DNA from: Microterricola pindariensis
GTDB taxonomy: Bacteria > Actinomycetota > Actinomycetes > Actinomycetales > Microbacteriaceae
Assembly (NCBI RefSeq): GCF_002936985.1
Contig: NZ_MPZN01000019.1
Span: forward strand, 1-63,243
Length of the DNA stretch: 63,243 nucleotides
Direction of reading: 5' to 3'
In this document: piece by piece, positions 1 through 7,888 of the stretch
Layout of the letters: each line of letters starts with the position of its first letter
Numbering within the stretch: the first letter of the stretch is position 1
Position numbers and translations under genes: made by a program
The notes under the pieces: model-generated
The model's input: only the letters and a program-made list of their open reading frames with translations
What the model was told of the DNA's origin: nothing
Databases searched by the model: none

Positions 1-816
1 GTCGTAGTTCTTGCAGGCCCAGACGTAGCCGCCCTCCCACTTCATGGCCGAGGCGACCATGTCGTCGATGAGGCGGTGCTCGTAGGTGAGGCCGGCAGCG
101 TCGAAGCGCTCCTTGAACTCGGCCTCGAAGATCTCCTGGAAGATGTCCTTGAAGCGACCGTCGTAGGCCTTGAGGATGGTGTTCTTGGTCGACAGGTAGA
201 CCGGGTAGTTGCGGGTCAGGCCGTAGTTCAGCGAGGCGCGCGCGAAGTCGCGGATCGACGCGTCCTGGTTGTACTGCACCTGGGCGATGCCGTCGTCGGG
301 TGCGTCGTAGACCTCGAACTTCATCGGCTCGGAGCCGTCTTCCGGCGTGAACTCAACCGTGAGCTTGCCCTTGCCCTTGAACACGAAGTCCGTGGCGCGG
401 TACTGGTCGCCGAAGGCGTGACGGCCGATGATGATCGGCTTGTTCCAGCCCGGGACCAGGCGCGGGATGTTGCTGATGATGATGGGCTCGCGGAAGATGA
501 CGCCGCCGAGGATGTTGCGGATGGTGCCGTTGGGCGACTTCCACATCTTCTTCAGGCCGAACTCCTCGACGCGGGCCTCGTCGGGCGTGATCGTGGCGCA
601 CTTGACGCCGACGCCGTGCTTCTGGATCGCGTGCGCGGCGTCGATCGTGATCTGGTCATTGGTCTCGTCACGCTTCTCGATGCCGAGGTCGTAGTACTCG
701 AGGTTCACGTCGAGGTACGGGTGGATCAGCGTGTCCTTGATGGCCTGCCAGATAATGCGGGTCATCTCGTCGCCGTCGAGTTCGACGACAGTGCCTTCAA
801 CCTTGATCTTTGACAA
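1..816 (-). CDS. icd: NADP-dependent isocitrate dehydrogenase, 3' end cut by window edge
   Basis: Oxidative decarboxylation of isocitrate to 2-oxoglutarate in the TCA cycle, cytoplasmic. The first 272 residues are visible. They match the homodimeric (eukaryote-like, about 405 residue) type: the N-terminus reads [20 protein letters not shown], followed by the isocitrate/NADP region with [13 protein letters not shown], then [19 protein letters not shown], and near the edge [13 protein letters not shown]. The start is taken as TTG at 816 because an AAGGAG lies six bases upstream and the protein begins exactly where the family begins. The C-terminal third lies outside the window. Divergent from the GNAT gene across about 130 bases. 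The family call is very secure. Confidence 0.95.
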   Translation of the reverse strand, partial: MSKIKVEGTVVELDGDEMTRIIWQAIKDTLIHPYLDVNLEYYDLGIEKRDETNDQITIDAAHAIQKHGVGVKCATITPDEARVEEFGLKKMWKSPNGTIRNILGGVIFREPIIISNIPRLVPGWNKPIIIGRHAFGDQYRATDFVFKGKGKLTVEFTPEDGSEPMKFEVYDAPDDGIAQVQYNQDASIRDFARASLNYGLTRNYPVYLSTKNTILKAYDGRFKDIFQEIFEAEFKERFDAAGLTYEHRLIDDMVASAMKWEGGYVWACKNYD

Positions 817-944
817 TGGGGTCTCCTTGCAAGAAGTGGGGGGCCGAGCGGCCTCAACAATCTTAGCTGAGACGGGCAACTGTCTCGACATCGAGAGATT
901 AGCTCAACTACCCCGAATGGGGTTCGGCGGGTTAGCCTAAGGCC

Positions 945-1400
945 ATGGCTGAATTGCGACTCGAAGAACTGTCCGCCTCGAACGTCGTCGCGGCGAACAA
1001 CCTGAGCCTGAAGCCTGGCCAGGAGCAGTTCATCACGCCCGTCTCCTACTCTGCCGAGACCGCCGTGCTCACCCCGGGCGCCGCCTGGCAGCGCGTCGTG
1101 CTGCAGGACCAGAAGGTCGTCGGGTTCATCCACGGCAACTTCGATCCGGAGAACGAGCGCGAGGAGTTCCGCGCCTGCATCTGGCGCATCAACGTCGACG
1201 CCGAGGCGCAGGGCAAGGGCGTCGGCCGGTTCGCGGCCAAGGCGCTCGCTGCCGAGGCGAAGAAGCGCGGCGTCGACCGCATCACGGTGATGTGGGAGCC
1301 GGGCGAGACCGGCCCGGAGGCCTTCTTCCACCGCATCGGCTTCGTCGACATCGGCGAGACGCAGTACGGCGACGTCATCGGCGCCCTCGAGCTCTCCTAG
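945..1400 (+). CDS. GNAT family N-acetyltransferase
   Basis: A 151-residue single-domain GNAT protein, usual size for the family. The acetyl-CoA pyrophosphate loop is visible as EAQGKGVGRFAAKAL (R/Q-x-x-G-x-G/A pattern), preceded by the beta-4 strand CIWRINVD and followed by FFHRIGFVDIGE typical of the final strands. The N-terminus (SLKPGQEQFITPVSYS) resembles the spermidine/diamine acetyltransferase subgroup, but the substrate cannot be deduced. Starts at ATG 945 only a few bases after a run of in-frame stops; no strong Shine-Dalgarno is seen, so a short 5' leader or leaderless start is possible. The next gene starts 14 bases downstream and is probably co-transcribed. Confidence 0.88.
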   Translation: MAELRLEELSASNVVAANNLSLKPGQEQFITPVSYSAETAVLTPGAAWQRVVLQDQKVVGFIHGNFDPENEREEFRACIWRINVDAEAQGKGVGRFAAKALAAEAKKRGVDRITVMWEPGETGPEAFFHRIGFVDIGETQYGDVIGALELS

Positions 1401-1414
1401 CCCGCACCGCCACC

Positions 1415-1729
1415 GTGCCGGTCCCCGACCGCGGCTTCGCCGAGGCAGTGCTGGCCGTCGTCGACGACATCCCGGCCGGGCAGGTGCTGAGCTACGGCGA
1501 CCTTGCCGCGCTGCTCGGTTCCCGCGGCGCCCGCGCCGTCGGCCAGGTGATGGCCTACTACGGCTCGGCGTCGCCCTGGTGGCGCGTGCTCCGCGCCGGC
1601 GGGCACCCGCCCCGCGGCCTGGCCGCGCGCGCCCTTCCGCACTACACGGCCGAGGGCACTCCGCTGATCACGACGACCACTGAGGACGGCTACCGCGTCG
1701 ACTACGCCGCCGCGCGCTGGCGGCCCTGA
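1415..1729 (+). CDS. MGMT-family alkyltransferase-like (ATL-type) DNA-binding protein
   Basis: A 104-residue protein with the C-terminal O6-alkylguanine-DNA alkyltransferase fold: IPAGQVLSYGDLAALLG (helix-turn-helix start), ARAVGQVM, then SPWWRVLRAGG where methyltransferases have the PCHR active site. There is no cysteine anywhere in the protein, so it cannot accept an alkyl group. This matches alkyltransferase-like proteins, which bind alkylated guanines and hand them to nucleotide excision repair. GTG at 1415 is chosen because it begins the conserved domain shortly after the GNAT stop; upstream in-frame sequence belongs to the GNAT gene. C-terminal GTPLITTTTEDGYRVDY is typical of actinobacterial members. 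Role inferred from family. Confidence 0.82.
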   Translation: MPVPDRGFAEAVLAVVDDIPAGQVLSYGDLAALLGSRGARAVGQVMAYYGSASPWWRVLRAGGHPPRGLAARALPHYTAEGTPLITTTTEDGYRVDYAAARWRP

Positions 1730-1735
1730 CCGGCG

Positions 1736-3529
1736 TCAGCGCGCCTCGGGTGCGCCGGCCAGCGGGATCCACGCCATCACCGTGGTGCCGTGCTCCGGCA
1801 CGCTCTGCAGCTCCACCCGGCCGCCGAGCGCCTCGACCCGGTCGATGAGGCCGAGCAGGCCGCTGCCCTCGCCGAGCGATGCGCCGCCGCGGCCGTCATC
1901 CGCCACCTCGATCACCAGCTCGCTCGCGCTGGCCGTCACCGCGACGCGGCCAGAGCGCGCCTCGGCGTACTTGGCAATGTTGGTCAGGCACTCCGACACG
2001 AAGAAGTAAACGGTCGCCTCCACGACGGCGGGGGGCCTGCTCTCGATCACCAGCGAGGTCTCGATCGGCACCGGCGAGTGGGCGACGAGCTCCGGAACCG
2101 CCGTGGCCAGGCCGCCGACGGTGAGCGAGGTGGGGTGGATGCCACGGGCCAGCTCGCGCAGCTGCTTGAGCGCGGCCGAGAGCTGCCCCAGGGCCGCGTC
2201 GAGGTCGTCGGCGATGTCGTGCTGTCCGAGCTGCTCGGCCCGGCCCGACGCCATCCGCAGCCGGAGGGCGAGCGCCACCAGCGACTGCTGGGAGCCGTCG
2301 TGCAGATCGCGCTCGATCTGCCGCCGCGCCTCGATGCCCGCGTCGACGATGCGCAGGCGGGACTCGCGCACCTCCCGCAGGGTCGCCTCCAGCTCATCCC
2401 GCAGCCGCGTGTTGTCCACGCTCAGCCGGAGCGCCGTCGAGACGGCCGCCAGCAGCTTCGAGTTCTCGCTCAGCGCCCGGTCGTGCCGGATCACGGCGAG
2501 CGGCCCGTCCGGGGTGTTGATCGGCAGCAGAGCCCCCTGCCGGTGCTCCCCCGCCCCCTCCGGCCCGGCGCTCGGCGTCGCCGCCCGGCCGTGCGAGTCG
2601 ACGTAGCGGGAGTCCGACTCCTCCCACCAGTACACCCGGAGCGAGGGGTCGCGAAGGGTGTCGGCCAGGATCGCCTGCCACAGGGTGCGGTCAACGCCGT
2701 CCCGGGTGATGACCATCAGGTCGGAGACCCGGCCGCGCAGGCCGAGCAGGTAGCTGAGGCCGGCGACGAAGCCGATCGGCACGGTCGCGGTGGCAGCGAG
2801 CGAGATGTAGCCGAGCACCTCCAGCACGGTGCTGCCCAGGGAGTAGACCAGGGTCTCGTAGGCAATCGCCGCCGCCCAGAGCACGAGGGCGACGGGCATC
2901 ACGAAGGCGATGTGCCTGGCCGGGGTGCTGCCGCGCAGCCAGCGGCCGGCCACGACCACGACGATGAGCAGGATGAGCGCGACGCCGAACAGCCGGAAGG
3001 CGCGGTCGACGAAGACGAAGATCTCGTCGCCGTCCACGATCGCGTACGGGTTCAGCGCGACGTCGCGGCTGCCGTCGACCGGCTGGTTGAACAGCAGCGC
3101 GCAGATGAAGCGGATCGAGACGCCGATCGATGCCGCAACGGCGATGCCGACATCGACCGGCCCGTGCAGCTTGCCGGCCGGGTAGATCAGCACGATGGCC
3201 CCGACCAGCACCGCCCAGACCAGCTCGAGGCCGTCGAGCACCGGCCACAGCCAGCCGATCTGCTGGGTGGCGGAGATGAAGGTGGGAGGCAGCCAGAGGA
3301 AGGCCACGGCGATCATGACGCGGCCGGGCACGGGCGAGTCGGCACTGCGCCAGGCGACCCAGGCGCACACCGCGTAGCAGAGCCCGACCGCCGTGTGCAT
3401 GACCGTGTAGGAGGCGGCCCAGCTCGGCACGCGGGCGTCGGCGAGCGATCCGACGATCTCCGTGAAGAACACCACGGCAACGGCCAGCCAGACCAGCAGG
3501 AGCCGCCCCCACGGCACGGCCGCGGTCAC
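1736..3529 (-). CDS. Membrane sensor histidine kinase (NarX/LiaS-like, HisKA_3)
   Basis: A 597-residue sensor kinase. Residues about 5-270 hold roughly eight hydrophobic segments (first LLLVWLAVAVVFFTEIV, last VPIGFVAGLSYLLG), followed by a short GAF-like cytoplasmic stretch and a HisKA_3 dimerisation helix with the phospho-acceptor in RRQIERDLHDGSQQ. The C-terminal HATPase has ECLTNIAKYAEA (N box), VADDGRGG (G1) and GSGLLGLIDRVEALGG (G2). GTG start at 3529 overlaps the regulator stop by four bases (GTGA), so the two are translationally coupled. The many-pass sensor domain suggests detection of a membrane or envelope state; the ligand is unknown. Last gene of a three-gene operon. Confidence 0.9.
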   Translation of the reverse strand: MTAAVPWGRLLLVWLAVAVVFFTEIVGSLADARVPSWAASYTVMHTAVGLCYAVCAWVAWRSADSPVPGRVMIAVAFLWLPPTFISATQQIGWLWPVLDGLELVWAVLVGAIVLIYPAGKLHGPVDVGIAVAASIGVSIRFICALLFNQPVDGSRDVALNPYAIVDGDEIFVFVDRAFRLFGVALILLIVVVVAGRWLRGSTPARHIAFVMPVALVLWAAAIAYETLVYSLGSTVLEVLGYISLAATATVPIGFVAGLSYLLGLRGRVSDLMVITRDGVDRTLWQAILADTLRDPSLRVYWWEESDSRYVDSHGRAATPSAGPEGAGEHRQGALLPINTPDGPLAVIRHDRALSENSKLLAAVSTALRLSVDNTRLRDELEATLREVRESRLRIVDAGIEARRQIERDLHDGSQQSLVALALRLRMASGRAEQLGQHDIADDLDAALGQLSAALKQLRELARGIHPTSLTVGGLATAVPELVAHSPVPIETSLVIESRPPAVVEATVYFFVSECLTNIAKYAEARSGRVAVTASASELVIEVADDGRGGASLGEGSGLLGLIDRVEALGGRVELQSVPEHGTTVMAWIPLAGAPEAR

Positions 3530-4209
3530 GGCCCGAGCAGCCGCAACACGGCGAGCACGCGCCGGTGCTCCCCCGGTGAGTCGTCGATGCCGAGCTTGGC
3601 CATGATGCTGCCGATGTGCGTCTCCACCGTCTTCAGGCTGAGGAAGAGGGCGCTGGCGATGCCGCCGTTGGACTTGCCCTGCGCCATCAGCGTGAGCACC
3701 TCGCGCTCGCGCGGGGTCAGCGTGCTGAGCGCGCTGGCGCTCGGCGTGCCGACCAGGTGCGCGACGACCTCGGGATCGACGACGGAGCCGCCGCCCGCCA
3801 CCGTCTTGACGGCGTGCACGAACGACTCCGGGTCGGCGATGCGGTCCTTCAACAGGTAGCCGGTTCCGCCCCCGACGCTCATCGCCCGAATCGCGTAGGA
3901 GGGCGTCGCGTACATCGAGAGCATCAGCACGCCCACGTCCGAACCGGCCGCGCGCAGCTGCTCGAGGGCGATCAGCCCCTCGTCGGTGTGGGTGGGCGGC
4001 ATCCGGATGTCGAGGACGACCGCGTCGAGCTGTTGTTCCTCGACGAGCTCGTTCAGCCCGGCCGCGCTGTCCAGCGAGGCCACCACGTCGAGGCCGTGCC
4101 CGAGCAGGACCGTCTCGATCCCGCTGCGCAGCAGCAACGAGTCATCGGCGATCGCGACGCGCAATGGAGCCTTCTCGACACCCGGAACAGAATCCGCAGC
4201 CACCGGCAA
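3526..4209 (-). CDS. NarL/FixJ-family DNA-binding response regulator
   Basis: A 227-residue regulator. Receiver domain at residues about 15-130: acidic pocket in LRVAIADDSLLLRSG, phospho-acceptor Asp in DAVVLDIRMPP, switch Thr/Ser region VLMLSM and Lys in GYLLKDR. The LuxR-type HTH is at the C-terminus: STLTPREREVLTLMAQGKSN followed by LFLSLKTVETHIGSIMAKLG. The receiver helix carries an insertion-like GGGTGYLL where most members have GAxGYLL. Overlaps the kinase start by four bases and follows the stand-alone receiver by nine bases, so the operon runs receiver, regulator, kinase. Target genes are unknown; the divergent decarboxylase-fold gene is a natural candidate. Confidence 0.93.
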   Translation of the reverse strand: MPVAADSVPGVEKAPLRVAIADDSLLLRSGIETVLLGHGLDVVASLDSAAGLNELVEEQQLDAVVLDIRMPPTHTDEGLIALEQLRAAGSDVGVLMLSMYATPSYAIRAMSVGGGTGYLLKDRIADPESFVHAVKTVAGGGSVVDPEVVAHLVGTPSASALSTLTPREREVLTLMAQGKSNGGIASALFLSLKTVETHIGSIMAKLGIDDSPGEHRRVLAVLRLLGP

Positions 4210-4218
4210 CGCCTTTGC

Positions 4219-4569
4219 TCAGACGACGAACTGACGCAGCGACTGGCCGGAAAGCTCGTCCTTCGGAATGAACCCATCGGCACCGCTCAGCTCGACGCGG
4301 AGCCCGTAATCACTCCGGTCGCGGCTGGAGATGAGCACGATCACTGCGTTGCCCTGCTCGCGCAGAAGCGGTACTACATCGAATCCCACCGCATCAGGCA
4401 GCATCACGTCAAGCAAAATCAGGTCAGGGGTCAAATCAGAGGCCAATTGCAGGCCGCTGAGAGCCGTGGCTGTGTCCCCCACGACGATGAATGCCTCGAG
4501 CTCAAGCAGGCGGCGGGCCTGTTCCCGAAAACCGGAATGGTCATCGACGATCAGCACCCGTGCATTCAT
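4219..4569 (-). CDS. Stand-alone response-regulator receiver domain
   Basis: 116 residues, only a CheY-like receiver with no output domain. It keeps the acidic pair (RVLIVDDHSGFR), phospho-acceptor Asp in PDLILLDVMLPDAVG, Ser in VIVLISSRD and Lys in GADGFIPKDEL, so it should be phosphorylated. Starts at ATG 4569; the stop is nine bases before the full-length regulator. A receiver-only protein encoded with a kinase/regulator pair could act as a phosphate sink or a competing target of the same kinase. That is inference. It could alternatively be the remnant of a full regulator, but it ends cleanly after the fifth helix. Confidence 0.88.
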   Translation of the reverse strand: MNARVLIVDDHSGFREQARRLLELEAFIVVGDTATALSGLQLASDLTPDLILLDVMLPDAVGFDVVPLLREQGNAVIVLISSRDRSDYGLRVELSGADGFIPKDELSGQSLRQFVV

Positions 4570-4696
4570 TCTCTGATTTTCGCCACCGCCCGGCGCGCGC
4601 CGCTATCGGGGTGCGCCCTGAGCGGGCCGGGGGCATGTGCGGATGCGGATGCCGGGGCGGCCGGAGAGGCTGAAGGGTGCAAGGAGGCACGCCATC

Positions 4697-5941
4697 ATGA
4701 TCGAATCCCTCGTTTCGCCGCGCCCGATCGTTCAGAGCCAGCCGGTCGATGCGCGTCGGAGCGGCCGGGAGGAGCTGGCGGTCTATGCGGGCAGCATTGC
4801 CCTTGCTGCGATCGTCAAGCGCAGCGGCACCCCGCTCTTCGTGCTCGACCCCGACCGCATCGCCGAGCGCTTCGCCTACTTCGGCGAGCTGCTGCCGTTC
4901 GCCCGCCTGCGCTACGCCCTGGCCGCGCTCCCCCATCCCGCCGTGATCCGCACGATCGCCGCCGCCGGCGGCGGCTTCGACGTGGTGAGCACCGGCGAGC
5001 TGGCGATGCTCGCCCACGAGGAGGTGCCGGCATCCGCGGCCGTCTACTCCCACCCGATCAAGCGGCCGGCCGCCATCGCCGCGGCCGCCGCGGCCGGCGT
5101 GCAGCTGTTCGTGGCGGACAACCCGGCCGAGGTGCGCAAGTTCCTCGGGGTGGACGCCCCGGTGCGGCTGCTGATCCGGGTGCACTTCGACGGAGACGGC
5201 GCCAGCTTCGGGGTCGACGCCGCCCACGCCATGAACCTGGCGCGCTTCGCGGTCAACAACGGAATCCGGGTCGCCGGCTTCTCGGTGCACGTGGATGCCG
5301 ACCGGATGAGCCCGCGGCGGTTGGAGCAGGTGCTCCGCGAGACGCTGCGGCTCATCGACGAGGGCAACGACCGGTGGCGGCTCGGGGCGGACACCCTGGA
5401 CCTCGGCGGCGGGCTGCCGGCGGAGCACGAGGCCGGCGACGCCCGGCTGCGCGCCCTCGCCGCCGCGGCCGCCCGGGTGCTCGAGCCGCGCGCTCGCGCA
5501 CTCACCGTGCTGGCCGCCCTCGGCCGGTGCGTCGCCGCGCCCGCCATGCTGCTGGCCACGCGCGTGGTCGGCCAGGCGACCCGCGACGGCGCGGTCTGGC
5601 ACTACATCGACGACGGCATGCACGGCAGCTTCGCCGGGCTGCGCGACGCGGCATCCGCCCCGGTCATGTTCAGCCTGCGTGAACTGCTCGAGCCGGGCGA
5701 CGTGCTGCCGCCCGCGCTGTACCCGTGCACCGTGGCCGGGGCGAGCACCGACGGGCTCGACGTCATCGCCCGCGACCTCCCGCTGCCGTCGCTCGGCATC
5801 GACGATGTGCTGCTCTGCCCGAATCTCGGCGCGTACTCACTGGTCCTGGCCTCGAACTTCGAGGCGGTGCGCCGCACGCGGGTGCACGTGCTCCACTCGC
5901 GCCGGGCAGCGCAGCGGTCGGGCGCGGTGGACGCCCGATAG
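4697..5941 (+). CDS. Ornithine/diaminopimelate decarboxylase-fold protein lacking the PLP lysine
   Basis: 414 residues with the whole layout of group IV (alanine-racemase-fold) decarboxylases: N-terminal barrel starting at GTPLFVLDPDRIAERF, glycine loop LDLGGGLPAEHEA, and C-terminal beta domain with YIDDGMHGSFAG and a NLGAYSLVLAS motif. Key residues are changed. The Schiff-base lysine expected in YAxK is Ala76 (RYALAALPHPAV, codon GCC at 4922-4924). The pyridine-contacting Glu of EPGR is Ala274 (ALGRCVAAP). The active-site Cys of the CDGLD motif is Thr351 (GASTDGLDV). The reading frame is intact and codon use is normal. ATG 4697 is chosen because AAGGAGG lies at 4681-4687. Divergent from the two-component operon. 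Probably a non-enzymatic paralog, comparable in logic to eukaryotic antizyme inhibitor; actual function unknown. Confidence 0.8.
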   Translation: MIESLVSPRPIVQSQPVDARRSGREELAVYAGSIALAAIVKRSGTPLFVLDPDRIAERFAYFGELLPFARLRYALAALPHPAVIRTIAAAGGGFDVVSTGELAMLAHEEVPASAAVYSHPIKRPAAIAAAAAAGVQLFVADNPAEVRKFLGVDAPVRLLIRVHFDGDGASFGVDAAHAMNLARFAVNNGIRVAGFSVHVDADRMSPRRLEQVLRETLRLIDEGNDRWRLGADTLDLGGGLPAEHEAGDARLRALAAAAARVLEPRARALTVLAALGRCVAAPAMLLATRVVGQATRDGAVWHYIDDGMHGSFAGLRDAASAPVMFSLRELLEPGDVLPPALYPCTVAGASTDGLDVIARDLPLPSLGIDDVLLCPNLGAYSLVLASNFEAVRRTRVHVLHSRRAAQRSGAVDAR

Positions 5942-6016
5942 CTGAGCATCCCTCACTGCCTCGGGGGGCTCCCCGATGCCCCGCCCGCCTCGGCACGTCA
6001 CACTGGGTGAGGTGCA

Positions 6017-6062
6017 GCGGCCCGCAACCTCCTAGTACCCGACGATGGAGGTGGCGGGCCGC
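6017..6062. terminator. Long hairpin between convergent genes, probable bidirectional terminator
   Basis: Arms 6017-6032 and 6047-6062 pair over 16 positions with one mismatch (GCGGCCCGCAACCTCC against its complement), with a 14-base loop. It lies between the end of the decarboxylase-fold gene and the end of the ABC exporter operon, which converge, and can serve both. Confidence 0.75.
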
Positions 6063-6082
6063 TCATTTGTGTGCTCTGGCCG

Positions 6083-7888
6083 CTAGACCAGCGAGTCGCG
6101 CCACGCCGCGTGCAGCTGGGCGAAGCGCCCGGTGCCGGCGATCAGCTGCTCGGGTGATCCGTCCTCCACGATCCGGCCGTGCTCCATCACGAGCACCCGG
6201 TCGGCGATCGACACCGTCGAGAGCCGGTGCGCGATGATCACGGCCGTCCGGTCGGCGAGCAGGGTCTGCAGCGCCTGCTGGACGAGGCGCTCGCTCGGGA
6301 TGTCGAGCGAGCTCGTCGCCTCGTCGAGGATCAGCACTGCGGGGTCGGCCAGGAAGGCGCGGGCGAAGGAGATCAGCTGGCGCTGGCCCGCGCTCACCCG
6401 ACCGCCGCGCTTGTTCACGTCGCTGTCGTAGCCGTTCGGCAACGACTCGATGAAGTCGTGGGCGCCGACGGCACGCGCCGCGTCCTTGATCTCGTCGAGC
6501 GTGGCATCCGGCTTGCCGATGGCGATGTTGTCGGCGACCGTGCCCGAGAACAGGTACGCCTCCTGGGTGACCATCACGATGGCGCGGCGCAGGTCCTTCG
6601 GGTGCAGGTCCCGCAGATCGACGCCGTCGAGACTCACCCGCCCGTCGCTCGGGTCGTAGAAGCGGGAGATGAGTTTGGCCAGGGTCGTCTTGCCCGCGCC
6701 CGTCGAGCCGACGAGGGCGATCGTCTGCCCGGCCGGGATCTCGAGATCGAACTCGGGCAGCACGTCGCGATCAGGCGTGTACGCGAAGCGGACGCCGTCG
6801 AAGCGCACCGTGCCCTCGGCCTTCCACAAGTCGACCGGCTTGGCCGGGTCCGGCACGCTCGGCTGCTCCTCCAGCACGCCGGAGATCTTCTCCAGCGCGC
6901 TCGAGGCCGACTGGTAGCCGTTGTAGAACATCGCCATGTCCTCCATCGGGTCGAAGAAGCGCTTGGTGTAGAGCACCGCCGCGAGCAGCACGCCGACCTC
7001 GAGGCTGCCGTCGACGACGCGGAAGCCGCCCCAGAGCAGGGTGACGGCCACCGCCGTGTTGCCGATCAGGGCCAGCCCGGGGTTGAAGACGGCGAACAGC
7101 CCGAGCACCCGGGCGTTCACGCCGCGGTAGTCCTCGACGAGCCGCCCGAATTCCTCCTCGTTGCGCTTCTCCTTGCGGAACGCCTTGACCGCGCGGATGC
7201 CGGTCATGGTCTCGACGAACTGCACGATCAGCCGGGCGGATGCGACGCGGGAGCGCCGGAACTGTGCCTGGGAGCGCAGCTGGAACCAGCGGGTGAGGAT
7301 GCCGAGCGGGATCAGCGACGCCAGCAGCACCAGGCCGGACGGCGCGTCGATGATCAGCAGCATGACGGCGGTGAACACCATGTACATCAGCCCGCGCACG
7401 AGCAGCGTGAGCCCCTCGTCCAGCAGCTCGCGGATGGCGTCGAGGTCGCTGGTCTGGCGCGAGATGATGCGGCCGGAGGTGTAGGACTCGTGGAACTCCA
7501 GGCTGAGGCGCTGCGTGTGCAGGAACACCCGGGTGCGCAGGTCGATGAGCACCGCCTGGCTGATCCTGGCCGATATCCGGATGTAGGTGGCGATCAGGAC
7601 GCCGCCGATGAGACCGGTGAACAGGTAGGCGAGGCCGGCGAAGGCGACGGGGAACCAATTCTGGTTGATCAGGGCGGGGATGCCCTGATCGATGCCGTAG
7701 GCGATGAGCGCAGGCCCCGCGACCTGCGCGGCGCTGGAGACGACGATGGCCGCGGCCGTGACCCACAGTTTGGCGTGCAGCGGGGCGAGCAGCGAGCCGA
7801 GCAGTGCCCGTGAGCGGGCGCGGATCTGCGCGGACTCGGTCTTGCTGTACTCGTCGCGCTCTTCGCCCTGGACTCCGGTGACGCTCAT
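6083..7888 (-). CDS. ABC exporter half-transporter, catalytically canonical subunit
   Basis: 601 residues: six-helix type-I exporter membrane domain (residues about 40-330, with the coupling-helix region [20 protein letters not shown]) fused to an ATPase. Walker [17 protein letters not shown], signature VSAGQRQ (Ala for the usual Ser-Gly), Walker [13 protein letters not shown] with the catalytic Glu, and H-loop IAHRLSTV. Start overlaps the upstream half-transporter stop by four bases. With that partner it forms a heterodimer of the BmrCD/TM287-288 kind, in which only one composite ATP site is fully active. Likely exports a drug, lipid or peptide; substrate not deducible. Confidence 0.92.
   Translation of the reverse strand: MSVTGVQGEERDEYSKTESAQIRARSRALLGSLLAPLHAKLWVTAAAIVVSSAAQVAGPALIAYGIDQGIPALINQNWFPVAFAGLAYLFTGLIGGVLIATYIRISARISQAVLIDLRTRVFLHTQRLSLEFHESYTSGRIISRQTSDLDAIRELLDEGLTLLVRGLMYMVFTAVMLLIIDAPSGLVLLASLIPLGILTRWFQLRSQAQFRRSRVASARLIVQFVETMTGIRAVKAFRKEKRNEEEFGRLVEDYRGVNARVLGLFAVFNPGLALIGNTAVAVTLLWGGFRVVDGSLEVGVLLAAVLYTKRFFDPMEDMAMFYNGYQSASSALEKISGVLEEQPSVPDPAKPVDLWKAEGTVRFDGVRFAYTPDRDVLPEFDLEIPAGQTIALVGSTGAGKTTLAKLISRFYDPSDGRVSLDGVDLRDLHPKDLRRAIVMVTQEAYLFSGTVADNIAIGKPDATLDEIKDAARAVGAHDFIESLPNGYDSDVNKRGGRVSAGQRQLISFARAFLADPAVLILDEATSSLDIPSERLVQQALQTLLADRTAVIIAHRLSTVSIADRVLVMEHGRIVEDGSPEQLIAGTGRFAQLHAAWRDSLV

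Noticed and set aside
1790-5682. Two overlapping plus-strand frames of about 690 codons
   Set aside because: Antisense of the two-component genes; the second runs on out of frame through the decarboxylase-like gene. No conserved motif.
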